Shown here piece by piece: positions 36,420 through 45,227 of a stretch of DNA of 64,000 nucleotides. The translations under genes were made by a program, and so were the position numbers. The stretch covers positions 851,130-915,129 of the forward strand of contig NZ_CP061313.1 of the NCBI RefSeq assembly GCF_018688235.1, given 5' to 3'. A model generated the notes under the pieces. That model did not search any database and was not told the origin of the DNA. It worked only from the letters and a program-made list of their open reading frames with translations. The stretch is from Polynucleobacter sp. AP-Nino-20-G2. Its GTDB lineage: Bacteria > Pseudomonadota > Gammaproteobacteria > Burkholderiales > Burkholderiaceae. Within the stretch, counting starts at the first letter, position 1. Each line of letters begins with the position of its first letter.

Positions 36420-37649
36420 TTACTGCTGAAAAACCAGCCAGCCAGCATGATAGGCTTCAAGTAGGGTGCTATCAAGCTCAATTTTTCGGCCCTTGCCCGC
36501 CTTTAGCAGCTTCTTGCCAGCGAGCAAGCGCCAGGCTTTTTGCGTCTCGCTGGGCTGCCCGCTTGTCATGTTCTCACCGTTGCAAAAAATGGTTTTACCA
36601 AGAGCCAGTAGCCGTGTTTGAGGGTGGGGGGTAAGATCGTGCTGGGTCAGTAATTGTATGAATTCACTAAGAGATACTTCTGTGCCGTTGAAAAATGCCT
36701 GAGGTTTGGGTTCGCTAAGATAGGCGGCGATACCAGGGAGAAAAGTTTCTATTTGATCCAGTTTCAAATCTTGCAATTTTCTTTTTAATTGACGAACGAT
36801 CTCTTCGGGAAGTTGCTCTGCAGCATGCGTCGCTCTTTGTTTTGGATCGGCAAAACGTTTTTCTAGTTCAGGAATATCTTCGAGTGATTCGGCGAGGCGC
36901 CACAAACCTTCTTGTAATAACTCTTTATAGCTTTGCGCTCTAAATCCGACCGACCAAGTTTGGCATCCTGGATTAAGTGCGATTCCATCATGCGCCACGT
37001 GTGGCGGGAGATAAAGCATGTCACCCGGTTCCAAATCCCATTCTTGCTCGACGGTAAAGTTTTGCAAAATTTTGAGAGGAAGCTTGGGGTTGAGGCTAAG
37101 ATCTTTTTGTTCAGATATTCGCCAACGTCTGCGCCCGGCCATCTGAATTAAAAAAACATCATAGGAATCAAAATGCGGGCCAACGCCGCCGCCAGGACCT
37201 GCGATGCTAATCATGAGGTCATCTAAGCGCGCATCTGGAATAAAGCGAAACCAAGACAGCACTTTTGCAGCAGCAGGATGTCTTGCTTCCATGCCCTGTA
37301 GCAATAAGGTCCAGTCGCGCGCTTCCAAGGAAGGAAGGGATTTTTGCTTGAAGGGTCCCTCAGTAAAACTCCAAGGCTTTGATTTGATCAATCGAGATTC
37401 CACATCTTCATTACTGGCTAGCTTAAATAATTCTGCGGGGCTGATGGCGCTCCCCAGGGGCTCGTTTAATTTTTTGGCAAGATTAAACGCGGGAATAGCT
37501 CCACGGACTAATAGCGGCTTTTTATGCCAATAGTCTTTCATGAACTTCTCGGGACTCATTCCGCCCAATAGGGCCCATGGGTGGCCTAGGAGAAGGGTTT
37601 GGGGTGCCTGAGGGGGTTGGTAGGGCTTGCTCAAGTAAAATGAGGTCAT
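36420..37649 (-). CDS. roxA: Ribosomal protein L16 arginine hydroxylase (RoxA/YcfD-type)
   Basis: A 409-residue JmjC/cupin Fe(II)- and 2-oxoglutarate-dependent oxygenase. The opening block (EKFMKDYWHKKPLLVRGAIP) and the iron site GPHFDSYDVFLIQMAGRRRW (HxD) match RoxA; the second His is in YLPPHVAHDGIAL. RoxA hydroxylates an Arg of ribosomal protein L16. The C-terminal half is a winged-helix-like dimerisation region. Homologues are conserved in beta- and gammaproteobacteria. It is divergent from the FKBP gene. Confidence 0.88.
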   Translation of the reverse strand: MTSFYLSKPYQPPQAPQTLLLGHPWALLGGMSPEKFMKDYWHKKPLLVRGAIPAFNLAKKLNEPLGSAISPAELFKLASNEDVESRLIKSKPWSFTEGPFKQKSLPSLEARDWTLLLQGMEARHPAAAKVLSWFRFIPDARLDDLMISIAGPGGGVGPHFDSYDVFLIQMAGRRRWRISEQKDLSLNPKLPLKILQNFTVEQEWDLEPGDMLYLPPHVAHDGIALNPGCQTWSVGFRAQSYKELLQEGLWRLAESLEDIPELEKRFADPKQRATHAAEQLPEEIVRQLKRKLQDLKLDQIETFLPGIAAYLSEPKPQAFFNGTEVSLSEFIQLLTQHDLTPHPQTRLLALGKTIFCNGENMTSGQPSETQKAWRLLAGKKLLKAGKGRKIELDSTLLEAYHAGWLVFQQ

Positions 37650-37698
37650 AAAGTAAATATAAGAAGCTGTTTAAAACACAATGTTGAATGAATTACGC

Positions 37699-38286
37699 AT
37701 GAAGATCGAAAAAAATACGGTTGTATCCCTACGCTATAAGTTAACTGATGCGCAAAACAATATTATCGAGGAACCAGATTCTCCGATGGTATACCTGCAT
37801 GGTGGCTATGAGGGTACTTTCCCGAAGATTGAGACAGTGTTAGATGGTCAAGATATAGGCTATGAGGCCAGTATTCAGCTTGAGCCGAGCGAGGCTTTTG
37901 GTGAGTATGACCCTGAGCTTTTGAAGATTGAGCCACGAGCACGCTTTCCAGAGCCGCTTGAGGTTGGAATGCAATTTGAAGGCGTTCCAGACTCTGAAGA
38001 AGAAAACAATACGACTGATGTGGATGATGAGCCCTTGATCTATACGGTGACCGATGTTGCCGATAGTCAAGTAGTGCTTGATGGAAATCATCCGCTTGCA
38101 GGTATGGCTTTGCGTTTCTGGGTACAAGTTGAGGATGTTCGTGCTGCTACCGATGAGGAGATCGAAAATCGCCATCCCGAAGGTAGCGAAGGTTTTGCAT
38201 TTGGCATGCCGGATGACGACGATGCCGATGATGACTTCACTGGCGATATTTCTGGTGCAGGTAGTTCTTCACCAACCTTGCACTAA
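37699..38286 (+). CDS. FKBP-type peptidyl-prolyl isomerase, SlyD-like
   Basis: A 195-residue SlyD-group FKBP. The N-terminal half shows VVSLRYKLTDAQNNIIEE, the YLHGGYEGTFPKIETVLDGQDIG core and the insert-in-flap (VQLEPSEAFGEYDPELL-like). The tail is acidic (MPDDDDADDDFTG) rather than the His-rich metal-binding tail of E. coli SlyD. The ATG at 37699 fits the family N-terminus; an ATG at 37681 would add six residues. Neither start has a strong ribosome site. Likely a folding helper in the cytoplasm. Confidence 0.85.
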   Translation: MKIEKNTVVSLRYKLTDAQNNIIEEPDSPMVYLHGGYEGTFPKIETVLDGQDIGYEASIQLEPSEAFGEYDPELLKIEPRARFPEPLEVGMQFEGVPDSEEENNTTDVDDEPLIYTVTDVADSQVVLDGNHPLAGMALRFWVQVEDVRAATDEEIENRHPEGSEGFAFGMPDDDDADDDFTGDISGAGSSSPTLH

Positions 38287-38329
38287 TTCCAGGCGAGGGA
38301 TTTCCTCCTCGCGCTTGCAGTCTACCTTT

Positions 38330-39103
38330 TTATTCCTTAAGCCATTCTTTAAGCGCGCCTAGGTCGCGCTTTGTATCGCTCGCTTCACCAGTATCTTGGC
38401 TTGTTGCCGGCGCATTACTTAATTTTGCCAAGGCTTTTTCTAGAACGGCAATCTTTGCCTCCTGTTCGAGCGTGGCATCAATCAAGCCTTTCAGCGCCAT
38501 CGATACTGGATCATCTACATTTGGCGTGACTCCGTAGGCGGAGAAATACTCTTTTGTCTTGCTGTCTGTGCTGGCTACTTGAGGAAGATCTGGGTGCAGA
38601 ATTCGAGCTGGAATTCCAACAGCGGTAGCACCAGCGGGGATCTCTTTTAGAACAACAGCATTGGATCCTACGCGCGCGCCATCTCCAACGGTAAAGCCGC
38701 CGAGCACTTTAGCGCCGGCACTCACAACCACACCTTTACCTAAAGTCGGGTGACGCTTTACACCTTTGTATAAAGAAGTTCCGCCTAAGGTGACGCCTTG
38801 ATAGATCGTGCAATCATCACCAATTTCTGTAGTCTCGCCAATCACAATGCCTAAACCATGATCTAGGAATACGCGACGCCCAATTTTTGCCCCCGGATGA
38901 ATCTCAATACCGGTGATCCAGCGAGAAATCATAGATAGCAAGCGTGCAATCCATTTCAAGCCGAGATTCCATAAGCTGTGGGATACCCGATGTATCCATA
39001 CCGCATGCAGGCCTGGATAGCAGGTGATGACCTCCAGGCGATTTCTGGCGGCAGGATCTCGAACAATGATGGAGTCGACTTGGTCGAAAAGCGTATTAAA
39101 CAT
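38330..39103 (-). CDS. cysE: Serine O-acetyltransferase
   Basis: First step of cysteine synthesis: acetylates L-serine. The 257 residues hold an N-terminal helical part (YPGLHAVWIHRVSHSLWNLG) and a left-handed beta-helix of hexapeptide repeats (IHPGAKIGRRVFLDHGLGIVIG, then IYQGVTLGGTSLYKG and KRHPTLGKGVVVSAGAKVLG). The catalytic His are in the FLDHG and KRHPT motifs. The C-terminal tail is longer than in E. coli CysE. It follows trmJ by 28 bases on the same strand. Confidence 0.93.
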   Translation of the reverse strand: MFNTLFDQVDSIIVRDPAARNRLEVITCYPGLHAVWIHRVSHSLWNLGLKWIARLLSMISRWITGIEIHPGAKIGRRVFLDHGLGIVIGETTEIGDDCTIYQGVTLGGTSLYKGVKRHPTLGKGVVVSAGAKVLGGFTVGDGARVGSNAVVLKEIPAGATAVGIPARILHPDLPQVASTDSKTKEYFSAYGVTPNVDDPVSMALKGLIDATLEQEAKIAVLEKALAKLSNAPATSQDTGEASDTKRDLGALKEWLKE

Positions 39104-39131
39104 CAGGCGATTTTAACGGTAAAGCCTGAAT

Positions 39132-39875
39132 TTATTTTTTAAGAAGCATCTGTTTAGCGATCCCCCGCAAGAGGTCGATCTCTTCCTTGTGAAGGCGACT
39201 TCTGGCAAAGAGAGCTTGGAGTCGCGGCATTAGTTTCTTTGGGTTAGCCGGATCAAGGTAGCCGATTGCCTCCAAACCCTGGCGCCAGTGGTCCAGCATT
39301 GCCAGAACGGCCGCAGGATCCGCATAGTCTGCAGAATCTGGCTCTGGGGTGCTTGTACTGGAGCTTTTACCCAATGCCTCCCTGAGAGTAAAGGCGCATA
39401 CCATCATGGCTTGCGCAAGGTTGAGGGAAGGGTAGGCAGGGTTGGCATCAAGCCAAACGCGGTGTGTGCATAAAGACAGGTGCTCGTTGTCCAGTCCAGT
39501 ACGCTCTGGGCCAAAGACTAGGGCTACGTTCTGCCCGTTGCCCGTTGCGGCTTGTATAAGTGGGCGGACATCCTCCCAACCCAAAGCCGGGGGGCCGAAT
39601 TCACGGTCGCGGCTAGTAAGGCCTAAAACGAGGCTGCAATCTTGTACTGCCAAGGCTAGGGAATGAGATTCTTGGCTCGATTCCAAGATATCTACCGCGC
39701 CACTTGCCAGGGCAATTGCCTCAGGCTCATGGGCAACGCCAGGGATTTTGGGTTGAATCAAGCGGAGGTCGCTAAAGCCCATGGTTTTGAGCGCCCGCGC
39801 GGCTGAACCTACGTTTCCGGGATGGCTGGTCTCGACGAGTACCCAGCGTATTAATTGAGCTTGAGAGCTATTCAT
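39132..39875 (-). CDS. trmJ: tRNA (Cm32/Um32) 2'-O-methyltransferase TrmJ
   Basis: A 247-residue SPOUT methyltransferase. Conserved blocks are VETSHPGNVGSAARALKTMGF near the N-terminus, the LVFGPERTGLDNEHLSLC motif 2 and LNLAQAMMVCAF motif 3, which form the SAM-binding trefoil knot. A C-terminal extension (about 170-247) is typical of TrmJ. It methylates position 32 of some tRNAs. cysE follows on the same strand; suhB is divergent with a 129-base gap. Confidence 0.9.
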   Translation of the reverse strand: MNSSQAQLIRWVLVETSHPGNVGSAARALKTMGFSDLRLIQPKIPGVAHEPEAIALASGAVDILESSQESHSLALAVQDCSLVLGLTSRDREFGPPALGWEDVRPLIQAATGNGQNVALVFGPERTGLDNEHLSLCTHRVWLDANPAYPSLNLAQAMMVCAFTLREALGKSSSTSTPEPDSADYADPAAVLAMLDHWRQGLEAIGYLDPANPKKLMPRLQALFARSRLHKEEIDLLRGIAKQMLLKK

Positions 39876-40004
39876 ATGGGGTGTGGGCTACTTCGTTATG
39901 GGCACTTTAGGGGGCAATCGTTTAGAATCAGGGTGTTAGCTCCTTATTGTGACGCACTTTGCAATATGCTGAGCTCGTTCTTATTTAATTTGTCCATCAA
40001 AACT

Positions 40005-40793
40005 ATGCATCCCATGTTAAATGTGGCCGTCAAGGCTGCCCGTCGTGCCGGAACCGTCATTAATAGAGCGTCTCTCAATTTAGAGCGACTTCAGGTTGAC
40101 CGCAAACAACATAATGACTTCGTAACTGAGGTGGACAAACAAGCTGAAGCGGCCATTATTGAGACGCTTAGCGAGGCCTATCCAAGCCATGGATTTTTGG
40201 CTGAAGAAACTGGCGCTCAAAATACGGATGCTGAAAATGTTTGGATCATTGATCCTTTAGACGGCACTACGAATTTCATTCACGGCTTTCCACAGTATGC
40301 GATTTCGATTGCTTTGACAGTCAATGGTGTTACACAACAAGCGGTTGTATATGACCCTAATCGCGATGAACTTTTTACTGCAACGCGTGGCGCTGGTGCG
40401 TATTTGGATCGTCGGCGTTTGCGTGTTGCCACTCAGGATCGTCTCGCAAATTCTTTGCTGGGTACAGGCTTTCCATACCGCGATGATCAAGATCTCGAAA
40501 AGTATTTAAAAATCTTTGCAGACATGTCGCGCCAATGCGCTGGCTTACGCCGTCCCGGCGCCGCCTCTTTAGATTTGGCTTATGTAGCTGCTGGTCGCTA
40601 TGACGGTTTCTTTGAAAGTGATCTCAAGCCATGGGATATGGCGGCAGGCGCTTTATTGATTACTGAGGCTGGTGGATTGATTGGTAATTACCGTGGGGAA
40701 GAAGGCTTCTTGCAAAGTGGTGAAGTAATGTGTGCAAATCCCCGTATCTTTGCTCAGATGGTGCAATGCCTGTCTAAATATTCGACCTGCTAA
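40005..40793 (+). CDS. suhB: Inositol-1-monophosphatase family protein
   Basis: A 262-residue inositol monophosphatase fold. The Mg2+-binding motifs are EETGAQNTD (Glu), WIIDPLDGTTNFIHGFPQY (Asp pair) and KPWDMAAGALLITEAGG. SuhB also acts in rRNA transcription in E. coli. The start at 40005 (MHPMLNVAVKAARRAG) matches the family; a longer frame from 39855 would overlap the divergent trmJ. The promoter must lie in the 129-base gap; none is clear. Confidence 0.92.
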   Translation: MHPMLNVAVKAARRAGTVINRASLNLERLQVDRKQHNDFVTEVDKQAEAAIIETLSEAYPSHGFLAEETGAQNTDAENVWIIDPLDGTTNFIHGFPQYAISIALTVNGVTQQAVVYDPNRDELFTATRGAGAYLDRRRLRVATQDRLANSLLGTGFPYRDDQDLEKYLKIFADMSRQCAGLRRPGAASLDLAYVAAGRYDGFFESDLKPWDMAAGALLITEAGGLIGNYRGEEGFLQSGEVMCANPRIFAQMVQCLSKYSTC

Positions 40794-40823
40794 TCTGACT
40801 CAATCCAGACTGATGAACCTCGT

Positions 40824-41612
40824 CTAGGTCTTGATTAAATTGCTGTAACGCACCCCATCTTGATCTATGAGTAGCGCACTTGCCCTAGGTGGTGCGCTTT
40901 CAGGGTGATCTAAATCCCAGTCGGACAAGACCCAGCGTTGCCATTCTTGCTCTTGTAGTTTTTCGTGGTGATGCGCTGGTAAGTGCGTGTGCCCATGGAT
41001 GAGCTTATCTCCAGCCTGATCCCTAAGTACTGCGGCGCATGCGATATTGGTGACATTGGTTTTTACTTGTGTAAGCGTTTCCAAAGAGTGTGGGGCGCGT
41101 TGATACTGAGCCCCGCTATTGCTGCGCAAATGATTTGCAATAGATCGGCGCCAATGCAAAGGTAGCCTGAGAAATAGTTTCTGAATCCAAGGCTTGCGTA
41201 CGCATCCTCGGAAGACTTGGTACCCCACATCCGCAGTGCACAAAGCATCGCCGTGAGCAATCACATAATCGCTGCCAGCGATATTAATCTTTGATGGATC
41301 CTGCAGCAAGGTCATGCCTGTTTTGCTGATGAAGTCACTGCCAATTAGAAAATCGCGATTACCGTGCAGGTAATACGTTTTTACCTTGGTGGATAGTGTC
41401 GCTAGCGCGCGCTTGACCTCTTGCTGGAATGGAGATTGCAAAGCTGCATCATCGCCAACCCAATACTCAAATAAATCTCCCAAAATAAATACAGCCTCTA
41501 CTTTGGGAGCATCTTTTTCACAGAAGTCGAAAAAACGTTGGGCCGTCAGGGGCATTGACGGCGTGAGATGTAAGTCGGAAATGAGCAGGGCGCTCGCGTA
41601 TTGCGGAATCAT
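40824..41612 (-). CDS. lpxH: UDP-2,3-diacylglucosamine diphosphatase
   Basis: Lipid A synthesis enzyme that releases UMP. A calcineurin-like metallophosphatase of 262 residues: metal motifs ISDLHL, LGDLFEYWVGDD, HGNRDFLIG, AHGDALCT and HGHTHLPAHH are in order. It is encoded just after ppiB with a four-base overlap (41609-41612), the usual ppiB-lpxH arrangement. Acts at the inner face of the inner membrane. Confidence 0.94.
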   Translation of the reverse strand: MIPQYASALLISDLHLTPSMPLTAQRFFDFCEKDAPKVEAVFILGDLFEYWVGDDAALQSPFQQEVKRALATLSTKVKTYYLHGNRDFLIGSDFISKTGMTLLQDPSKINIAGSDYVIAHGDALCTADVGYQVFRGCVRKPWIQKLFLRLPLHWRRSIANHLRSNSGAQYQRAPHSLETLTQVKTNVTNIACAAVLRDQAGDKLIHGHTHLPAHHHEKLQEQEWQRWVLSDWDLDHPESAPPRASALLIDQDGVRYSNLIKT

Positions 41613-42112
41613 TCCTCGAGAACGGTTGCCTTCTCAATCACAACATCTTCAGTAGGAACGTCTTGATGAAAGCCTGCGCTACCAGTTTTGACTTTGCGAA
41701 TGGTATCGACCACATCGAGTCCGTCAGTGACTTTTCCAAATACCGCATAACCCCAACCTTGAGCATTTTGGGCTGTGTGATTCAAAAAGTCATTGTCATT
41801 GACGTTAATGAAAAACTGGGCTGTAGCGGAATGAGGATCACTCGTGCGAGCCATTGCTACTGTGCCACGTTCGTTTTTGAGTCCATTGTTTGCTTCATTC
41901 TCGATCTCGGTACCGGTTGGCTTTTGCTTCATGCCAGCAGTCATGCCGCCGCCTTGAATCATGAAGTTATCGATGACACGATGAAAAATGGTGCCGTCAT
42001 AGTGACCGCTCTTAACGTATTGCAAAAAGTTAGCAACGCTCTTTGGCGCTTTAACAGCATCGAGTGTGAGAGTGATGTCACCCTTGTTGGTTTTGAGGAG
42101 AACTTTAGCCAT
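41609..42112 (-). CDS. ppiB: Cyclophilin-type peptidyl-prolyl isomerase
   Basis: A 167-residue cytoplasmic cyclophilin without a signal peptide. The catalytic block FHRVIDNFMIQGGGM, the SATAQFFINVNDNDFLN block and GYAVFGKVTDGLDVVD are all conserved. A good start follows a weak ribosome site (TCACATCATGG on the coding strand). Overlaps lpxH by four bases, and lies downstream of the TPR lipoprotein gene by 72 bases, so all three may share transcription. Confidence 0.95.
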   Translation of the reverse strand: MAKVLLKTNKGDITLTLDAVKAPKSVANFLQYVKSGHYDGTIFHRVIDNFMIQGGGMTAGMKQKPTGTEIENEANNGLKNERGTVAMARTSDPHSATAQFFINVNDNDFLNHTAQNAQGWGYAVFGKVTDGLDVVDTIRKVKTGSAGFHQDVPTEDVVIEKATVLEE

Positions 42113-42184
42113 GATGTGATCGACTTTCTAAGATGTTGGTTAATGAATGAGTATTAAAAAGATGGAGAATGAATCAAAGGATAT

Positions 42185-42997
42185 CTATTGAGCCACAGGA
42201 GCGACTACAGGAGTTGCTCTTTTTTGAGGCTTCAATATTTCCATTAGTGCTTTAGCGCGATTGGTGTATTGGCGTTGGTTTAGCGTGGCATCTCTGCCGG
42301 CATTATCGTAAGCTTGAGCAGCAAGGCGAATATAAACCTCTCCTAAATTCGCTGAGGCGGTCGCATAGGTAGGGCGGAGTTTAAGAGCAAGCTCTAAATA
42401 ATCTCTGGCCTCAATCCAGTTTTCTTGATTTGCGGCTAGTGCGGCTAAGTTGTTATAAGGCTCAGGTAATTCAGGGAACTGTTGAGTAATTTCAATTAAG
42501 GTTTTTTTGGCTGCAGTCCATTGGCGCAACTCGATTTGAAGGCGGGCTTTGACGTAGCGTAACTGGACATTTCTTGGGGTTTTATTGAGTTGCAGATTAA
42601 TGAGGTCGATCGCCTCAGGATATCTCTTGGCCTTAATTTGCTTTTCGATATCTGATGGGACACCATTTTTAGTTACTGGGTCCGGTTCAATAATCAGAAA
42701 TGAGAGAAAAGGCACCGCAACAGAGTCTGAGAGCTCTGGGTTGAACTGGTCATAGGCTGAAGCATTTGTAGAGAGTCTAGGGGGTTCTCCTGGGTTGTAA
42801 GAGCCCAAATACGGCTGGGGGGCTGTTTTTGCAGCTTCACAAGCACAATTGGTGTTCGCGGCCTTAATTTCAGCCTCAGCCAGCTGTTGGCCCGGGGTGC
42901 TGCACCCAACCATCGTTACAAGGGCGAAGGCGAAGCTGGTGACCCCCACAAGGGCTCTGCGTACTGCAACTGGGATTACTGAGACGTTAAATAACAT
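42185..42997 (-). CDS. TPR-repeat lipoprotein
   Basis: A 270-residue protein with a lipoprotein signal (VTMVGC, Cys32) and therefore probably anchored in the outer membrane. Residues about 125-250 form three tetratricopeptide-like helix pairs (AKRYPEAIDLINLQLNKTPRN, then PELPEPYNNLAALAAN and RPTYATASANLGEVYIRLA). The segment after the lipid anchor is Pro/Ser rich and unstructured. Such proteins are scaffolds for envelope assemblies; partner unknown. Divergent from cysS with an 89-base gap. Confidence 0.82.
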   Translation of the reverse strand: MLFNVSVIPVAVRRALVGVTSFAFALVTMVGCSTPGQQLAEAEIKAANTNCACEAAKTAPQPYLGSYNPGEPPRLSTNASAYDQFNPELSDSVAVPFLSFLIIEPDPVTKNGVPSDIEKQIKAKRYPEAIDLINLQLNKTPRNVQLRYVKARLQIELRQWTAAKKTLIEITQQFPELPEPYNNLAALAANQENWIEARDYLELALKLRPTYATASANLGEVYIRLAAQAYDNAGRDATLNQRQYTNRAKALMEILKPQKRATPVVAPVAQ

Positions 42998-43086
42998 AAG
43001 GGGGAGGGGTAGAAAACTGGCTCATTCGATATACTCAGCGCTCAGTCTAACAAATTGGCGCTACTTGCCCCACCTTTATAGCCCCT

Positions 43087-44508
43087 ATGCTGCAAATCTA
43101 TAACACTCTGAGTCGTTCCAAGCAGGCCTTCAAACCCATCGAACCGGGCAAGGTCAAGATGTATGTCTGTGGCATGACGGTTTATGACTTTTGCCATATT
43201 GGGCATGCGCGGGTAATGATTGTGTTCGATATGGTGGTGCGGTGGTTGCGGGCTAGCGGCTATGAGGTGACTTATGTTCGCAATATCACCGATATTGACG
43301 ACAAAATCATTAACCGCGCTATTGAGAATGGTGAGCCTATTGCGGCCTTGACGCAACGCTTTATCGATGCAATGCATGCCGACTCTGATGAGCTTGGTTT
43401 AATGCACCCAGATCATGAGCCAAGGGCTACGGATTACATTGCGCAAATGCAGGGCATTATTGGGCGCCTAGTTGAAAAAGAATTAGCGTATCAAGGCGAT
43501 GACGGCGATGTGAATTTTGCTGTGCGCCTTTTTCCGCAATATGGTCGCCTATCAGGCAAGTCTTTAGATGAATTAAATGCTGGTGAACGCGTCGCGATTG
43601 GTGGCGGAAAACGTGACCCATTGGATTTTGTATTGTGGAAGAGCGCAAAAGCGGAAGAGCCAGCGGATACACGCTGGAAGTCCCCATGGGGCGAAGGTCG
43701 TCCAGGCTGGCACATCGAGTGCTCTGCGATGTCTTGCGATCTTCTGGGCGAACATTTTGATATTCATGGTGGTGGTGCTGATCTGCAGTTTCCGCATCAT
43801 GAAAATGAAATCGCTCAAAGTGAGGGTGCTTTATATGGCCAGAACCACAAAGCGGATTACCAGCCTTTTGTAAATTACTGGATGCATAACGGACACATTC
43901 GAGTAAATGAAGAGAAGATGTCCAAATCTCTTGGTAACTTTTTTTTGATTCGCGATGTGCTCAAGAACTTTGATCCAGAGGTGTTGCGTTTCTTTATGTT
44001 GCGCGCTCACTACCGTAGTCCTATTAATTACAGCGATGCTCAGCTTGAGGAGGCGCGCTCAGGCCTACTGCGGCTCTATACCGCTTTGGCCCAGGTCCCA
44101 GCATTAGATAAGCCGGTTGATCTACATTCCTCGTGGGCTAAACGATTTACGGATGCAATGAATGATGATTTCAATACGCCTGAAGCGATCGCAGTGTTGT
44201 TTGATTTAGCGAGTGAAGTAAATCGTACGCAAGGCGCTGAAAAATCAGAGTTAGCCCATGTTTTAAAAGGCCTCGCGGGAGCGCTGAATTTCTTGCAGCG
44301 AGACCCAACCGTATTTTTGCAATCAGGATCTCGCGGTGGCGATGAAGCCTTGGATGCGCAAGCAATTGAAGAGCAGATTTCTGCTCGAGTTGCCGCTAAA
44401 CAAACAAAAGATTTTGCTAGGGCTGATTTGATTCGCAAGACATTATTAGAGCAGGGCGTAGTATTGGAAGATAAACCAGGCGGCATTACCGAGTGGCGCA
44501 GAGCCTAG
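43087..44508 (+). CDS. cysS: Cysteinyl-tRNA synthetase
   Basis: Class I synthetase, 473 residues. Zinc-ligand Cys and HIGH motif are in MYVCGMTVYDFCHIGHARV; the second zinc ligands are in PGWHIECSAMSCDLLG and GGADLQFPHHENEIAQSE; KMSKS is EEKMSKSLGNFF. The C-terminal DALR-type helical domain and anticodon-binding tail are complete. The gene is divergent from the TPR lipoprotein gene; the DNA glycosylase gene follows. Confidence 0.97.
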   Translation: MLQIYNTLSRSKQAFKPIEPGKVKMYVCGMTVYDFCHIGHARVMIVFDMVVRWLRASGYEVTYVRNITDIDDKIINRAIENGEPIAALTQRFIDAMHADSDELGLMHPDHEPRATDYIAQMQGIIGRLVEKELAYQGDDGDVNFAVRLFPQYGRLSGKSLDELNAGERVAIGGGKRDPLDFVLWKSAKAEEPADTRWKSPWGEGRPGWHIECSAMSCDLLGEHFDIHGGGADLQFPHHENEIAQSEGALYGQNHKADYQPFVNYWMHNGHIRVNEEKMSKSLGNFFLIRDVLKNFDPEVLRFFMLRAHYRSPINYSDAQLEEARSGLLRLYTALAQVPALDKPVDLHSSWAKRFTDAMNDDFNTPEAIAVLFDLASEVNRTQGAEKSELAHVLKGLAGALNFLQRDPTVFLQSGSRGGDEALDAQAIEEQISARVAAKQTKDFARADLIRKTLLEQGVVLEDKPGGITEWRRA

Positions 44509-44561
44509 GGTCTGTTGATCATCAATATCAAGCGAATAAGAAATCAACTAGTGGATTTATT

Positions 44562-45218
44562 TTGAGTAAAGCAGCAGAGCAGATCGTGATTGAAGAAGTG
44601 GCTCCTGAATATTGGGAGCAAGCTTGCGCCGAACTCATGAAGCATGATCGTATTATGCGAAAAATCATTCCTCAATATGGCGCTGGTTTTTTAATGACTC
44701 GGGGAGATGCTTTTGGCACTCTCGCAAGATCTATAGTTGGTCAGCAAATTTCTGTAGCAGCGGCCCAGTCAGTTTGGAATAAAATGCTCTTGACTCTCAA
44801 AAAGAAAGTCACGCCCAAGAATATTTTGGCCCTCACAGTTGAAGAATTGCGCGCCGCAGGCCTTTCTGGTCGTAAGGTTGAATACATCCGAGATTTGGCT
44901 GAGCACTTCGATTCTGGTCGATTACATGCCAATCAGTGGAAGGGTATGGAAGATGAGGCGATCATTAAGGAATTGAGCGCAATTCGGGGAATTGGACGCT
45001 GGACTGCGGAAATGTTCCTCATTTTCAACATGGTTCGCCCTAATATCCTCCCTTTGGATGATGTGGGTCTAATCAAGGCAATTTCCCTCAATTACTTCAG
45101 TGGAGAGCCTGTTAGCCGGCATGAAGCTCGCGAAGTGGCTGCAAATTGGGCCCCTTGGCGCACGGTTGCCACCTGGTATATGTGGAGAAGTATCGACCCC
45201 ATCCCCGTTGAATATTAA
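44562..45218 (+). CDS. HhH-GPD DNA glycosylase, AlkA-like
   Basis: A 218-residue DNA repair glycosylase. The helix-hairpin-helix is LSAIRGIGRWTAEMFLIF and the catalytic Asp is in LPLDDVGLIKA. The GQQISVAAAQSVW block is typical of DNA-3-methyladenine glycosylase II. The TTG at 44562 is preferred: GTGGA lies eight bases upstream and the product starts MSKAAEQIVIEEV. A GTG at 44493 would overlap cysS and add 23 unusual residues. Probably removes alkylated purines. Confidence 0.85.
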   Translation: MSKAAEQIVIEEVAPEYWEQACAELMKHDRIMRKIIPQYGAGFLMTRGDAFGTLARSIVGQQISVAAAQSVWNKMLLTLKKKVTPKNILALTVEELRAAGLSGRKVEYIRDLAEHFDSGRLHANQWKGMEDEAIIKELSAIRGIGRWTAEMFLIFNMVRPNILPLDDVGLIKAISLNYFSGEPVSRHEAREVAANWAPWRTVATWYMWRSIDPIPVEY

Positions 45219-45227
45219 AATCAAGCT

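Noticed and set aside
38293..38312. Terminator between the FKBP gene and cysE
   Set aside because: The GCGAGG/CCTCGC hairpin has no adjacent T-run, so termination is not supported.
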